Below, in pieces: positions 35,286 to 44,815 of a stretch of DNA of 64,000 bases. Each line of letters starts with the position of its first letter. The first letter of the stretch is position 1. This stretch comes from Cyanobacteria bacterium TGS_CYA1 (GTDB lineage: Bacteria > Cyanobacteriota > Vampirovibrionia > Obscuribacterales > Obscuribacteraceae): contig JAHCIQ010000007.1 in NCBI GenBank assembly GCA_026129135.1, positions 1-64,000 of the forward strand. The letters run 5' to 3'. The translations under genes and the position numbers were made by a program. Under the pieces are notes generated by a model. It was not told where the DNA came from. It made no database searches and was given only the letters and a program-made list of their open reading frames with translations.

Positions 35286-36516
35286 AATTGAGCACCTTTT
35301 CTGCTTTGATTAACGCGTCTACAAAGAAGTCGATTTCTTCAATAGTGTTATAGATATAAAAACTGGCACGCGCTGTACCCATGACGCCAAGCGTTTTCAT
35401 CAGTGGCTGACAGCAATGATGTCCGGCTCTGATTGCAATGCCAGACTCATTTAGAATCTGCCCCATGTCGTGGGGATGAATGCCTTCGTAATTGAAAGAT
35501 ATGACGCCGCCCTTGAGTTCCGGATTTTGAGGTCCGTAAATTTTCATCGATGGCAGTTTGAGCATGGCGTCCATCGCGTAACGTGTCAGTTCGAGTTCGT
35601 GAGCACGAACATTCTGCATGCCTAGATTTTGCAAATAATCTATCGCTGCACCACTTGCAATTACATCTGCGATATTTGGCGTCCCGGCTTCGAACTTCCA
35701 GGGAAGCTCGTTTACAGTAGTCTTTTCGCGAGTGACCGAACTGATCATGTCGCCACCATAAAGCATGGGCGGCATCAAATCGAGTAATTCTTCTTTGCCC
35801 CAAAGTACTCCGACACCTGTTGGTCCAAGCATTTTGTGCATTGAAAATACCAGAAAATCGCAATCGATTTCTCTTACTGATGTAGGCAAATGCGGAACGC
35901 CCTGCGCACCATCAACCAGGAATTTAGCCCCGTTCAAACGAGCGAGCTTGCCCAGTATTTTCAAATCGACTACAGTGCCCATGACATTGGACATTTGTGT
36001 TACTGCCACTATCTTGGTTTTGTTGGTAATCAAACGCTCTGCCATCGCATAGTCGAGATTGCCGTCTGCGCCGATTTCTATATAAACAAGCCTGGCGCCT
36101 TTGTCTTCGCAAAGCTTTTGCCATGGCACGAAATTGGAGTGGTGCTCCATCGATGTGATTACAATCTCGTCGCCTGCGCCAATATTGTGCTTGCCCCATG
36201 ATTCGACCACGATATTTATGGCTTCGGTGGCATTGCGAGTGAAAATAACTTCGCGCTCGCTTGGAGCATCGATGAAGCGAGCGATTTTTTCACGCGTCCC
36301 TTCATAAGCAAGAGTGGCTTCCTCACTCATTGTATGCAAACCACGATGAATATTGGAATTATAATTTTCGTAATAGTTGGTAAGCGCGTTTATAACTTGA
36401 ACCGGCTTTTGCGACGTGGCTGCATTATCGAAATAAATAAGCGGCTTGCCGTCTATTTTGCGCTCCAGAATAGGAAAGTCTTTTCGAATCGATTTTGTAT
36501 CGTTCCAGTTTTTCAT
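35269..36516 (-). CDS. sufS: cysteine desulfurase SufS
   Basis: A 415-residue type II PLP cysteine desulfurase that abstracts sulfur from cysteine to alanine. It shows IYFDNAATSQKPVQVI at the N terminus, the PLP lysine region FSMHKMLGPTGVGVLW, and the active-site loop IRAGHHCCQPLM with the catalytic cysteine. Two adjacent cysteines are unusual, as the common form is HCAQP. It overlaps the Rieske gene by 4 nt and sufU by 17 nt, so the cluster is translated as a tight operon. Confidence 0.95.
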   Translation of the reverse strand: MKNWNDTKSIRKDFPILERKIDGKPLIYFDNAATSQKPVQVINALTNYYENYNSNIHRGLHTMSEEATLAYEGTREKIARFIDAPSEREVIFTRNATEAINIVVESWGKHNIGAGDEIVITSMEHHSNFVPWQKLCEDKGARLVYIEIGADGNLDYAMAERLITNKTKIVAVTQMSNVMGTVVDLKILGKLARLNGAKFLVDGAQGVPHLPTSVREIDCDFLVFSMHKMLGPTGVGVLWGKEELLDLMPPMLYGGDMISSVTREKTTVNELPWKFEAGTPNIADVIASGAAIDYLQNLGMQNVRAHELELTRYAMDAMLKLPSMKIYGPQNPELKGGVISFNYEGIHPHDMGQILNESGIAIRAGHHCCQPLMKTLGVMGTARASFYIYNTIEEIDFFVDALIKAEKVLNYVACR

Positions 36517-36836
36517 TGTTTCCCTATCCAGATGTCTTCGCCACGCTGCTCTACCAGAAATGTTTTAATTGGCATCACTGCTGGCAAACACATCGCCTTT
36601 CCACTTCGAACATCGAAACGCGCTCCATGCAGAGGGCATTTCACTTGATACTCGTTTGCAACCGGACCAGTTGCAAGCGGACTTTTAGCGTGAGAACACA
36701 TATTCTCTACCGCAAAAAATTCACCATTTTGTCTGCACACAAGCACTTCGCCATCGCCATAAGCATAGCTGCGCGATTCGCCCTCAGGAATTTCTCCTGC
36801 CTGCGCTACCTTTTCAAATCCGTCTCTGTCTGCCAT
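36513..36836 (-). CDS. Rieske-type [2Fe-2S] ferredoxin
   Basis: A 107-residue single-domain Rieske protein. The ligands are CSHAKSPLATGP (Cys-His) and CPLHGARFD (Cys-His), giving the 2Cys-2His site. It resembles the small NirD/BphF-like ferredoxins that occur inside SUF operons of several phyla. It probably supplies electrons or protects cluster assembly. It lies between sufD (17 nt) and sufS (4-nt overlap). Confidence 0.92.
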   Translation of the reverse strand: MADRDGFEKVAQAGEIPEGESRSYAYGDGEVLVCRQNGEFFAVENMCSHAKSPLATGPVANEYQVKCPLHGARFDVRSGKAMCLPAVMPIKTFLVEQRGEDIWIGKQ

Positions 36837-36853
36837 TTCAAGCTCTATCTATT

Positions 36854-38206
36854 CTAAATTTGGTCTTGAACCTTTTTAGCAACGAGCTCTTGAATGAAAG
36901 CATCCACTCCGGCAATCGGATTGGTAGCAAGCACTGTATTGAAAAATCCGGTGATTATGAGCTCTTCTGCGGTGGTTTTATCCAGCCCGCGGCTATTGAG
37001 GTAGAAGATTTGTTCTCTATCCACGGGACCGACCGTTGCTCCGTGCGAACATTTTACGTCGTTGGCTAAAATCTCGAGATTTGGCACCGCTTCGGCTTTG
37101 GCATCTTCACCCAGAAGCAAGTTTTTGCTCGACTGGACAGCGTCGCTTTGTTGTGCGTCTTTCGAAATTTTGATATTGCCGTGATAACAGGACACAGCAT
37201 GATTTTTGAGCGCTATGCGAAAATCGATATTCGATGTCGTATGTGGTGCCACATGCTCTTGAATGGTGTTGTAGTGAACAGACTGACCACTCGAAGCCAG
37301 AGCCACTCCCATTATAGAAGCCGATGCTCCAGTGTGAGCCATTTCAGTCGTGATGTCAGAGCGTAATTGTTTTCCACCAAGTCCAACAGACAAAGAATAA
37401 ATTCTTGCATCACGCTTGAGGTTATTGAACTGTCTGTTGAGCGAGAATACGTTGTCTGCGTAATTCTGCACTTCGACATAAGAAACGTATGCACCATCTT
37501 CGGCTTGAATTTGAGTGAGTGCGTTCGAGAAAACTATTTGCGAAGACTCTTTCGAACCAGCAGAAGTAAACAGATTCACTACTTTAATACGCGAGTTCTT
37601 GCCTACACTGACGATGATGCGAGGGAAAAGCGCTCCATCGACACAGTCTGCAGCCAGATTGGTGACAAATACGAAGGGATCTTCGATTTCGACGTTATCT
37701 GGCACGCTGAGCACGCCGCCACAATTGAACAGAGCACGCGACATCAAAATAAATTTGTCGTTTTCGCTTTCTGGCTCACTCGTTTCAAAACGTTTGAGAA
37801 TTTCTGGCGTTTCCTGCGAAGCCTGTGGAATAGTGACGAGTTTTACACCTTTAGCACTTGCTTCTTGCGAGAGTTTGACCTGACAAAAAGAACTATCTTG
37901 ACTTTGATATGAAAAAACCAATCCACCCAGTTTGGCAATATGATCGAGCAAATTGTCAGTCAGAAGCGGGTCCGCACTTTTATCTTTTTGAGCTTCAAAC
38001 GATTTTGCACTTAGACGTGAAAAATCGAGCAGCGAAAGCTTGGTCTTCTTCCAACCAGGATCGCTTTCTTTTGGAAACGGTTTTTTCAAATAAGTTTCCC
38101 ATGCTCTGGTGCGTAATTCCTTAGACCAGGCGGGTTCACCTTGCTGGGTGGCCAAAATGTCTACTCCTTCTTTAGTGATTGAATTTAAAATTAGAGACTT
38201 AGACAT
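36854..38206 (-). CDS. sufD: SufD subunit of the SufBCD scaffold
   Basis: A 450-residue SufD. The central and C-terminal right-handed beta-helix is typical (VEVQNYADNVFSLNRQFN, LLLGEDAKAEAVPNLEI, DVKCSHGATVGPVDREQIFYL). The CSHGATVG segment is conserved between SufB and SufD. SufD pairs with SufB and binds SufC. It starts directly after the sufB stop (no gap) and is followed by the Rieske gene. Confidence 0.94.
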   Translation of the reverse strand: MSKSLILNSITKEGVDILATQQGEPAWSKELRTRAWETYLKKPFPKESDPGWKKTKLSLLDFSRLSAKSFEAQKDKSADPLLTDNLLDHIAKLGGLVFSYQSQDSSFCQVKLSQEASAKGVKLVTIPQASQETPEILKRFETSEPESENDKFILMSRALFNCGGVLSVPDNVEIEDPFVFVTNLAADCVDGALFPRIIVSVGKNSRIKVVNLFTSAGSKESSQIVFSNALTQIQAEDGAYVSYVEVQNYADNVFSLNRQFNNLKRDARIYSLSVGLGGKQLRSDITTEMAHTGASASIMGVALASSGQSVHYNTIQEHVAPHTTSNIDFRIALKNHAVSCYHGNIKISKDAQQSDAVQSSKNLLLGEDAKAEAVPNLEILANDVKCSHGATVGPVDREQIFYLNSRGLDKTTAEELIITGFFNTVLATNPIAGVDAFIQELVAKKVQDQI

Positions 38207-39661
38207 TTATCCTACAGATCCTTCCATTTCCAGCTGGATGAGCCTGTTTAGCTCAACGGCATATTCCAACGGCAATTCTTTGGTGAATGGCTCGAAGAAG
38301 CCATTGATAATCATCGTGGTCGCTTCGTCCTGAGTCAGACCGCGGCTCATCAAATAAAAGAGCTGCTCTTCGCCCACTTTGGAAACGGTAGCTTCGTGCT
38401 CGATAGAGCAATCTGTTTCGTCAATTTCCATTGTGGGATATGTGTCCGAACGCGATGCTTCATCGAGTAGCAAAGCGTCGCACTTGACCGATGTCTTGCA
38501 ATTCTTCGCTCCAGGATAGACTTTCACCAGTCCTCTATATGAGGAACGTCCACCAGCTTTAGAGATTGATTTAGACAAAACTTGCGATGTTGTGTCGGGG
38601 GCTGCGTGGATAATTTTGGCACCTGCATCCTGGTGCTGATCTTCGCCAGAGAAGGCAACCGAGAGAACTTCTCCGTGTGCGCGAGGTCCCATCAGATAGA
38701 TAGCTGGATATTTCATGGTTAGTTTAGACCCGAGGTTTCCATCTACCCACTCTACTCTTGCATCTTCGTGAGCGACTGCACGCTTGGTCACTAGATTGAA
38801 TACGTTTTTAGACCAGTTCTGAATAGTGGTATAGCGAATTTTTGCTCCAGGCAATGCAATAAGCTCGACAACTGCAGAGTGCAGCGAGTCAGTAGAATAA
38901 ACTGGGGCTGTGCAACCTTCGATATAGTGAACGAAACTGCCAGGCTCGGCAATAATCAATGTACGTTCGAACTGTCCCATGTTTTCTGCATTGATACGGA
39001 AATACGCTTGCAGAGGGATTTCTACCTTAACGTCTTTTGGCACGTAAACGAAACTGCCACCAGACCATACAGCAGAGTTCAAAGCGGAGAACTTGTTGTC
39101 TTCAGGCGGAATGACAGTAGCGAAATATTCTTTGACGATATGACCATATTCACGCAGACCGGTATCCATGTCGGTGAAGATTACACCGAGCTTTTCGAGG
39201 TCTTCGCGAATGGAGTGATAAACCACTTCAGATTCGTATTGAGCCGTGACACCAGCAAGGAATTTACGCTCGGCCTCTGGAATACCAAGACGGTCGAATG
39301 TTTGTTTGATGCCTTCAGGCACTTCGTCCCAGTTTTTACCCTGTTTTTCCGAAGGCTTGATGTAATAGTGGATATTGTCGAAGTCGATTGAATTCAAAGC
39401 TTCAGTATTGCCCCAGGTCGGCATCGGCTTTTCAAGAAAGGTCTTGAGCGACTTCAGTCTGAACTCGAGCATCCACTCGGGTTCGTTTTTCATTTTGGAG
39501 ATTTGACGAACGATGTCTTCTGTAAGCCCACGACCCGATTTGAAGACATAATCTTCTTTGTCATGAAATCCGTATTTATAATCGTTACCCATGCCCTGAA
39601 GCTCGAGATTTTGATTGCTCTGGCTTCCTTCAGGCACTGTGTTGGTTAATTCAGTCACCAT
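38207..39661 (-). CDS. sufB: SufB subunit of the SufBCD scaffold
   Basis: A 484-residue SufB. Family blocks include [15 protein letters not shown] near residue 40, [23 protein letters not shown]-like [40 protein letters not shown], and the C-terminal [21 protein letters not shown]. The beta-helix and C-terminal helical domain build clusters with SufC and SufD. It is 12 nt downstream of sufC. Confidence 0.95.
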   Translation of the reverse strand: MVTELTNTVPEGSQSNQNLELQGMGNDYKYGFHDKEDYVFKSGRGLTEDIVRQISKMKNEPEWMLEFRLKSLKTFLEKPMPTWGNTEALNSIDFDNIHYYIKPSEKQGKNWDEVPEGIKQTFDRLGIPEAERKFLAGVTAQYESEVVYHSIREDLEKLGVIFTDMDTGLREYGHIVKEYFATVIPPEDNKFSALNSAVWSGGSFVYVPKDVKVEIPLQAYFRINAENMGQFERTLIIAEPGSFVHYIEGCTAPVYSTDSLHSAVVELIALPGAKIRYTTIQNWSKNVFNLVTKRAVAHEDARVEWVDGNLGSKLTMKYPAIYLMGPRAHGEVLSVAFSGEDQHQDAGAKIIHAAPDTTSQVLSKSISKAGGRSSYRGLVKVYPGAKNCKTSVKCDALLLDEASRSDTYPTMEIDETDCSIEHEATVSKVGEEQLFYLMSRGLTQDEATTMIINGFFEPFTKELPLEYAVELNRLIQLEMEGSVG

Positions 39662-39673
39662 GTTGCCTCCTGA

Positions 39674-40480
39674 TTAGGATTTCGAAGCGAGATCAAGACC
39701 TGCATTTTGAGCTTCGCTCTGGACAGAACCAGAAACCCACTCATAGCCTTGCTCTTCAAGCTTCAAGGAAAGATCGCTGCCACCAGTCTTGATGATTTTT
39801 CCATCTTCGAAGATATGGACGAATTCTGGTTTGACATAGTTCAAGATACGCTGATAGTGCGTGATGAGCAGGATGCCACACTCAGATTCGGGTGTAATCA
39901 AGCGATTGATACCTTCTGATACTGTTTTCAACGCGTCGATGTCGAGTCCGGAGTCTGTCTCGTCGAGCACAGCCAGACTTGGTTTGAGCATAGAGAGTTG
40001 CATAATTTCAAGACGCTTCTTCTCGCCGCCGGAAAAACCATCGTTTATATAACGCGAAAGAAATTCGTTTGGTACCCCAAGCTCACCCATGACCTTTTTC
40101 AATTCGGCACGGAACTCTTTGACTGGTACATCTTTTCCACGTTTGGCTTTGACTGCTGCGCGCAAGAAATTAGATACCGATACACCAGGAATGGCGACAG
40201 GATACTGGAAGGCAAGGGACAGACCAAGACGAGCACGCTCATCGACTGTCATTTCTGTAATATCAGTGCCGTGGAAAAATATCTTTCCTTCGGTCACGGT
40301 GTATTTGGGATGACCCATCAGGGCGTAAGAAAGAGTGGACTTGCCTGATCCATTTCTTCCCATCAACGCGTGTACTTCGCCAGCATTTATGGTCAAGTTG
40401 ACACCTTTCAGTATCGACTTGCCGTCTACTTCGACATGCAGGTCTTCTACGCGCAGAATTTCTTTTGTTTTTGCAGCCAT
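39674..40480 (-). CDS. sufC: SufC ATPase
   Basis: A 268-residue ABC-type ATPase, cytosolic and not a transporter. Walker [11 protein letters not shown]-loop [11 protein letters not shown], signature [13 protein letters not shown], Walker [16 protein letters not shown] and the switch His in LLITHYQR are all present. It energises the SufB-SufD scaffold. It is the first gene of the suf operon; the 227-bp divergent region to sufR should contain the promoters of both. Confidence 0.95.
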   Translation of the reverse strand: MAAKTKEILRVEDLHVEVDGKSILKGVNLTINAGEVHALMGRNGSGKSTLSYALMGHPKYTVTEGKIFFHGTDITEMTVDERARLGLSLAFQYPVAIPGVSVSNFLRAAVKAKRGKDVPVKEFRAELKKVMGELGVPNEFLSRYINDGFSGGEKKRLEIMQLSMLKPSLAVLDETDSGLDIDALKTVSEGINRLITPESECGILLITHYQRILNYVKPEFVHIFEDGKIIKTGGSDLSLKLEEQGYEWVSGSVQSEAQNAGLDLASKS

Positions 40481-40504
40481 TGCTAATTCCTAAGTTACTT
40501 GGTT

Positions 40505-40518
40505 GAACAAACTCGTTG
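40505..40518. promoter_or_regulatory. candidate SufR operator upstream of sufC
   Basis: GAAC-AAACTC-GTTG matches the cyanobacterial SufR site CAAC-N6-GTTG in seven of eight defined bases. It also contains two GTTGAAC copies (40502-40508 and 40515-40521). It sits 25-38 bp upstream of the sufC start codon. The consensus is from memory. Confidence 0.45.
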
Positions 40519-40586
40519 AACGCTAAAAATGTTACTCGATACTTGCGAAACTCCCTTGGAAACGAACTTAACTATTACTGGTTTGT

Positions 40587-40614
40587 ATCCTTAAAAGGGT
40601 TTTATAGATATAAT
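40587..40614 (+). promoter_or_regulatory. sufR promoter region with dyad
   Basis: A perfect TATAAT (-10) is at 40609-40614. The -35 position is poor (TATCCT with a 17-nt spacer) and overlaps the dyad ATCCTT-AA-AAGGGT (40587-40600). An operator overlapping the -35 would suit autorepression. Confidence 0.4.
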
Positions 40615-40707
40615 AGTATCAAAAATATATTATGCTTATCCGGGAATTAACAGAACCTTATATATTGATAGGCAAAACCCGGACGAGAATAATCGCTAAA
40701 AAAGCCC

Positions 40708-41358
40708 ATGATTAACCACCAGCTCACTCAAACGCAAGACCACGTAAGTACTCAGGACTCTATTGTTCTCTTCATAAAGAAGAACAAAGAAGTAACTGTG
40801 CAAGAACTTTGCGACTATCTCAAAATCACTTCAATGGCAGTTCGCCGCCATTTGAACGTGCTACAGAGCGACGGTCTTATCGATGCCGAACTGGTACGTA
40901 GCCACGGACGCGGACGCCCATTCTATAAATATCGCTTGACTAATAAAGCCGAAAACCTCTTCCCTTCAGGTTTTCAGAACCTGGCTATGGATTTGCTCGA
41001 TGCAGTCTACGAACAAGCCGGACATGAAGGCGTTTTAAATCTTTTGACCATACGCAATAAAAAGCGTCTAAGCACACTCAGTCCGGGACTTGAGAACAAA
41101 GACTTGCAAGAGCGAGTGCGCGAAGTTGCCCGAATCTTTTCCGAAGATGGTTATATGACCGAGTGGGAATCGCTCCCAGACGGCAACTTCTTCATTTTCC
41201 AGCGCCACTGCGCCGTACACGATGTCGCGCAAAAGTATCGTCAGGTCTGCGCGCTTGAGCCGCAATTGATGGAATCGCTTCTTGGCGTTAAAGTTACTCG
41301 CGAAAAATACATGCTCAAAAACGATCCTATTTGTGGGTATCTCGTTCATAACAGCTAA
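40708..41358 (+). CDS. sufR: SufR-type iron-sulfur transcriptional repressor
   Basis: A 216-residue DeoR/ArsR-like regulator. The N-terminal winged helix-turn-helix is at about 28-75 (VTVQELCDYLKITSMAVRR, RPFYKYRLT wing). The C-terminal cluster site has cysteines in the pattern CX12CX27C (QRHCAVHD, QVCALE, PICGYLV). Cyanobacterial SufR has four cysteines, and the third is missing here; the CX12CX27C spacing is what I recall for Mycobacterium SufR. It is divergent from sufC and is predicted to repress suf when clusters are plentiful. Confidence 0.88.
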   Translation: MINHQLTQTQDHVSTQDSIVLFIKKNKEVTVQELCDYLKITSMAVRRHLNVLQSDGLIDAELVRSHGRGRPFYKYRLTNKAENLFPSGFQNLAMDLLDAVYEQAGHEGVLNLLTIRNKKRLSTLSPGLENKDLQERVREVARIFSEDGYMTEWESLPDGNFFIFQRHCAVHDVAQKYRQVCALEPQLMESLLGVKVTREKYMLKNDPICGYLVHNS

Positions 41359-41390
41359 ACTTATTTAGTCTGATCGAGGCTGAAAGATAG

Positions 41391-42959
41391 ATGTCTTCAA
41401 CCGAGCAAAATGAGAAAACAGAAAAATCAGATCTCGAACGTGTGCAAAAATCCGAGGTGCAAGCGCCTGATGCGCAAGAAGCACGCCTTTCGGCTAAATC
41501 TGATATCGAACTTGCACTAAATCTCAACCCCAACAAGCACAGTGGTAGTGCTGGGGGAGACGATATGGAAAGTATCCAGATAGTGGCGCTTGACCCAAAA
41601 GGCAAAGAACAAGTAATTGCCGAACGCCCCAAAAGTGATGGTTCTGTCAAACTCTTTGGTCGAGTAGAAAAACACGATTCAACAGATGCTGGTCTGCAAG
41701 CATTTAAAGATCTTTCCAATATACCTTTAGAAAAGCAAATTCAGATAATTGGTCTGGCGCTCAGTACGGGTCTTGATCAATATTTGATTGAACAAAGACA
41801 AAGAACTTTGGGCAGTATTGTAGGCACGGTAGAAGGTGTCGGTCACATAGCCGAAGGTTTTGCGAAGATAGCCGATTTTGGCGCAGCGTTAATTCTTGGT
41901 GACAACGAGCGCGCAGGTCAGATGGGAGCCGAATTCGGTCAATCAGTTGGTGAAGCCATTGTTAGTGGAGTAAGACTATTCCAGGCAAGTGAAGCCTATT
42001 TGAACGAACTTGGTGCCAGTGGCGATTATTCAAAGCCTTTTCGAGATCTTGCAATAGCCGGAAGCGTTTTAAACGACCGCTGGAGCCAATTGCCACCATT
42101 CGAACAAGAAAGATTGAAGTCTCAAATTGCAACAGAGTTAATTGGAAATAGCTTGTTTGGAATGGGTGCCAAAGGAGCTATTTCGAAGGCAAAAACTTTT
42201 AGCGAGGTGCTCGATTCAGTAACCGAACAAGCCATCAAACACGGTATCAAAAAAAGCGAGTCAGTCAAAAAAGCTGCTAAAGCAATTGCCACCACAATTG
42301 ATGACATGCTTCAACCAGAATATGCACTGCCAGGCGGCGGCAAGATAAAGTTCGGTCAAGAACTGTCTGAATCAGCGAAGAAGTCAGAGCATTTTTTGAA
42401 AATGGTTGGCCGGTCTGGCGAGCACATACCCTCTAAGAAGCCATTATTCCTTGCTCCAGGCAAGAATAAAATTTTGAACGAAGCGGAAATGGATGCTTGC
42501 GGAGGAGTTGAAAAACTAAAAAACATGACCGATGGCGAGCTTGCATCTATTGGGCTAAAGCGTTTTGAGCTGCCCAAAATGAGGCTCGACAAGGATGAAT
42601 TCTCAATCAAGGCGACTATACCTGGCGATGAGATGGCCTGGTTTCACGCAGAACACCCCAAAGATGGAGTTCTGGCTATCGAACAAATCAAGAAAGGAAC
42701 CTTGCCAGATGGCGCTGGCTCTCATTTCTTAGCCGAAGCAATCAAAGCTCATGACGCATTGCCAACCAAACAAGTAGTATTAAAAGGAATCGTGAACAAG
42801 GAGAGCCTGGAGGCTATAAGAGGTGGGGCTTCGCCAGAAGAGACATTAGTTGGAAGATTGACTGCAAAGTCGTTGAAACAACTCGGCATACAGCCAATTA
42901 ATTTCCGATATGAACTAGTGGGTGACAAAATTAATATCGTAATTGATATAGGAAAATAA
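41391..42959 (+). CDS. polymorphic-toxin-like protein with variable C-terminal domain
   Basis: A 522-residue protein with three visible parts. Residues 1-90 are charged and disordered. Residues about 100-310 are helical, with glycine/alanine-rich hydrophobic stretches (IVGTVEGVGHIAEGFAKIADFGAALILG, given here only in outline) and an ELIGNSLFGMGAKGA segment of the kind seen before toxin domains. The C-terminal 150 residues (after about 370) form a separate globular domain with WFHAEHPKDG and AGSHFLAEAIKAH. I recognise no enzyme family in that domain. A small protein follows 3 nt after the stop, in the position of an immunity protein. No signal peptide is present. Confidence 0.55.
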   Translation: MSSTEQNEKTEKSDLERVQKSEVQAPDAQEARLSAKSDIELALNLNPNKHSGSAGGDDMESIQIVALDPKGKEQVIAERPKSDGSVKLFGRVEKHDSTDAGLQAFKDLSNIPLEKQIQIIGLALSTGLDQYLIEQRQRTLGSIVGTVEGVGHIAEGFAKIADFGAALILGDNERAGQMGAEFGQSVGEAIVSGVRLFQASEAYLNELGASGDYSKPFRDLAIAGSVLNDRWSQLPPFEQERLKSQIATELIGNSLFGMGAKGAISKAKTFSEVLDSVTEQAIKHGIKKSESVKKAAKAIATTIDDMLQPEYALPGGGKIKFGQELSESAKKSEHFLKMVGRSGEHIPSKKPLFLAPGKNKILNEAEMDACGGVEKLKNMTDGELASIGLKRFELPKMRLDKDEFSIKATIPGDEMAWFHAEHPKDGVLAIEQIKKGTLPDGAGSHFLAEAIKAHDALPTKQVVLKGIVNKESLEAIRGGASPEETLVGRLTAKSLKQLGIQPINFRYELVGDKINIVIDIGK

Positions 42960-42962
42960 TTA

Positions 42963-43325
42963 ATGAACCAAAACAAAAACCTGTTTTTGGACAGAGACAA
43001 AAGGCTCATTGATGCCCTAGTTTTTGATCAATCGTTAAAACCAAAATTCAATGATTTAGCCGATTATTTCTTTTGGCTTGATGAACTTCCAGAAAATTTT
43101 ACTCCTGAAGGCTTTGATATCTTAGCCAGTTTATGGCTTGGACGGTCCTTATTGCACCAAGGAAAAAAATTAGAAGATCATCCAATAAATCCTGAACATT
43201 GTATTCGAGTTTGGAATCAAGCTCTTGTTGAAATTCCAAACTGGCCGGGCTTCAAACGTCTCTCGCTAAATGAAGCAGACAACAAACTTTTCCAAGAATG
43301 CCTTGCTAACGAGAATCGCTGGTAA
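42963..43325 (+). CDS. small acidic protein, candidate immunity protein
   Basis: A 120-residue cytoplasmic protein with no family I recognise, rich in Asp/Glu, Leu and aromatics (DYFFWLDELPENFTPEGFD, NWPGFKRLS). It starts 3 nt after the upstream toxin-like gene and is visibly more AT-rich than most genes here. Order, size and spacing fit an immunity protein, but this rests on context alone. Confidence 0.55.
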   Translation: MNQNKNLFLDRDKRLIDALVFDQSLKPKFNDLADYFFWLDELPENFTPEGFDILASLWLGRSLLHQGKKLEDHPINPEHCIRVWNQALVEIPNWPGFKRLSLNEADNKLFQECLANENRW

Positions 43326-43382
43326 GGAAGCTTTGACCTAACGGCATAAAGTTGTCCGTATTTCCACGCAGAATTCACTTGC

Positions 43383-43408
43383 TTGACAACCTCTTTTGCA
43401 CTTATAGT
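43383..43408 (+). promoter_or_regulatory. possible promoter for the MFS transporter
   Basis: A perfect TTGACA at 43383-43388, with TATAGT at 43403-43408 (14-nt spacer, short) or TAGTGT at 43405-43410 (16-nt spacer). A strong Shine-Dalgarno AGGAGG (43448-43453) follows, 9 nt before ATG 43463. Confidence 0.4.
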
Positions 43409-43462
43409 GTTTAAGGCGTTTAATCAAATTGGCGAAAAATTATAAATAGGAGGTTGCCAGAA

Positions 43463-44815
43463 ATGACAACCAGTCTAGGCTTTGGCGCAAAAGTAGCCAA
43501 AAGAGATATGAGCAAGTGGCATGCCTGGGCGGCTGGCTATCTGGGTGAATGCTTCGATGCGATGGATGCAACCATCTTTTTTATAGTTCTTTATCCTGCA
43601 ATTTCAGAATTGATCAATTCCAAAAATGATGCCGCAATCGGTTGGTACGGCTCACTTATTCTTGCATCTTTCATGCTGGGCTGGGCAATTGGCGGCACCA
43701 TATTTGGTGTCGTAGCAGACAAGATGGGTCGAGCCAAAACAATGGCTTTCACAATTCTTGTATATGCCATCTTCACCGGATTGTGTGCAACAAGCCACAG
43801 CTGGTGGGAAATGGCTATTTACAGATTTTTCGTGGGTATGGGAGTTGGAGGCGAAATCAGCTTAGGTACAGTCATAGTCAGCGAATACTGGAAACAAAAG
43901 AAACAACGAATCTGGGCTACTGCCTGGCTCGACACCTCTTTCAGCGTCGGACTGGTTCTTGCATCTTGCGCCAATCTCATGGTTGGTGGTCACAGCTGGC
44001 GCTGGTTATTCGTAATAGGAATGTTGCCTGCCCTTGCGACACTCTATATAAGATACACACTTAAAGAGCCCGATTCTTTTGAAACCATGCGCAATCACAA
44101 AGAATTGCTCAAAAATAAAAATCCGAAAGATTTGACCGAATCTGAAACTCGTTATTTGCAATCACCTTTCAAGCAGCTCTTTTCGCCTGAATACAGAACC
44201 ACCATCATTGCTTTGTTCTGTATCGCAAGCTCAGCCATAATCGGCTACTGGTCATGCGTTTCCTGGATATCGCCCTGGATAAATCAACTAACGGGAGAGC
44301 TTGCAATTGGTGAGCGAAGCCTGGCTACAAACGTGCTGAGTATCGGAAGCATTGTGGGAGCTGTTTCGACTCCCCTCTGGCTCAACTGGCTTGGCAGGCG
44401 CAACACCATTCGGTTTGGATTTGGAGTATGTATGCTTGCAGTCATGATTATGTTCGTCACGATTAAAACATTTTGTTTGCCCTTGCTTGCACTTATAGCA
44501 ATAGTGGGACTGACTGTGGGTCTACAATTCACCTCTTTGTGCATTTACATTCCAGAAGCATTTTCCACCAATGTACTTGGCACTGCATCTGGTTTCACAT
44601 TCTCAGCCGGGCGAATTTTTGCAGCTTTGATCGCAGTTGGTGGAGGACAACTAATTTCGATGTATCATGGCTCTTACGCGATGGCTAGCGCCACAGTAGC
44701 GATCGTCTATGCAATCGGATTTATTGCAGCCAATTATTTGCCCGAAACTAATGGTGAAGTTAAAGGTACCGGAATCGAAGATTCAAAGGCAAAAATCGAA
44801 GTTACGAGTTCTTGA
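43463..44815 (+). CDS. major facilitator superfamily transporter
   Basis: A 450-residue protein with 12 predicted transmembrane helices. MFS signatures are present: GVVADKMGRAKTM between helices 2 and 3, and RFFVGMGVGGEISLGTVI in helix 4-5. GYLGECFDAMDATIFF near the N terminus resembles metabolite/H+ symporters for organic acids or sugar acids. The substrate is unknown. AGGAGG 9 nt upstream decides ATG 43463 over an in-frame TTG at 43454. The 3' end overlaps the convergent hybrid-kinase gene by 14 nt. Confidence 0.88.
   Translation: MTTSLGFGAKVAKRDMSKWHAWAAGYLGECFDAMDATIFFIVLYPAISELINSKNDAAIGWYGSLILASFMLGWAIGGTIFGVVADKMGRAKTMAFTILVYAIFTGLCATSHSWWEMAIYRFFVGMGVGGEISLGTVIVSEYWKQKKQRIWATAWLDTSFSVGLVLASCANLMVGGHSWRWLFVIGMLPALATLYIRYTLKEPDSFETMRNHKELLKNKNPKDLTESETRYLQSPFKQLFSPEYRTTIIALFCIASSAIIGYWSCVSWISPWINQLTGELAIGERSLATNVLSIGSIVGAVSTPLWLNWLGRRNTIRFGFGVCMLAVMIMFVTIKTFCLPLLALIAIVGLTVGLQFTSLCIYIPEAFSTNVLGTASGFTFSAGRIFAALIAVGGGQLISMYHGSYAMASATVAIVYAIGFIAANYLPETNGEVKGTGIEDSKAKIEVTSS

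Noticed and set aside
35447-35863. A minus-strand ORF in a second frame inside sufS
   Set aside because: Overlaps sufS on the same strand in another frame with Arg/Ser/Cys-rich random composition.
37367-37912. A 181-residue plus-strand ORF inside sufD
   Set aside because: It is the antisense shadow of sufD, which has full family support.
38879-39391. A 170-residue plus-strand ORF inside sufB
   Set aside because: Antisense to sufB; no recognisable protein features.
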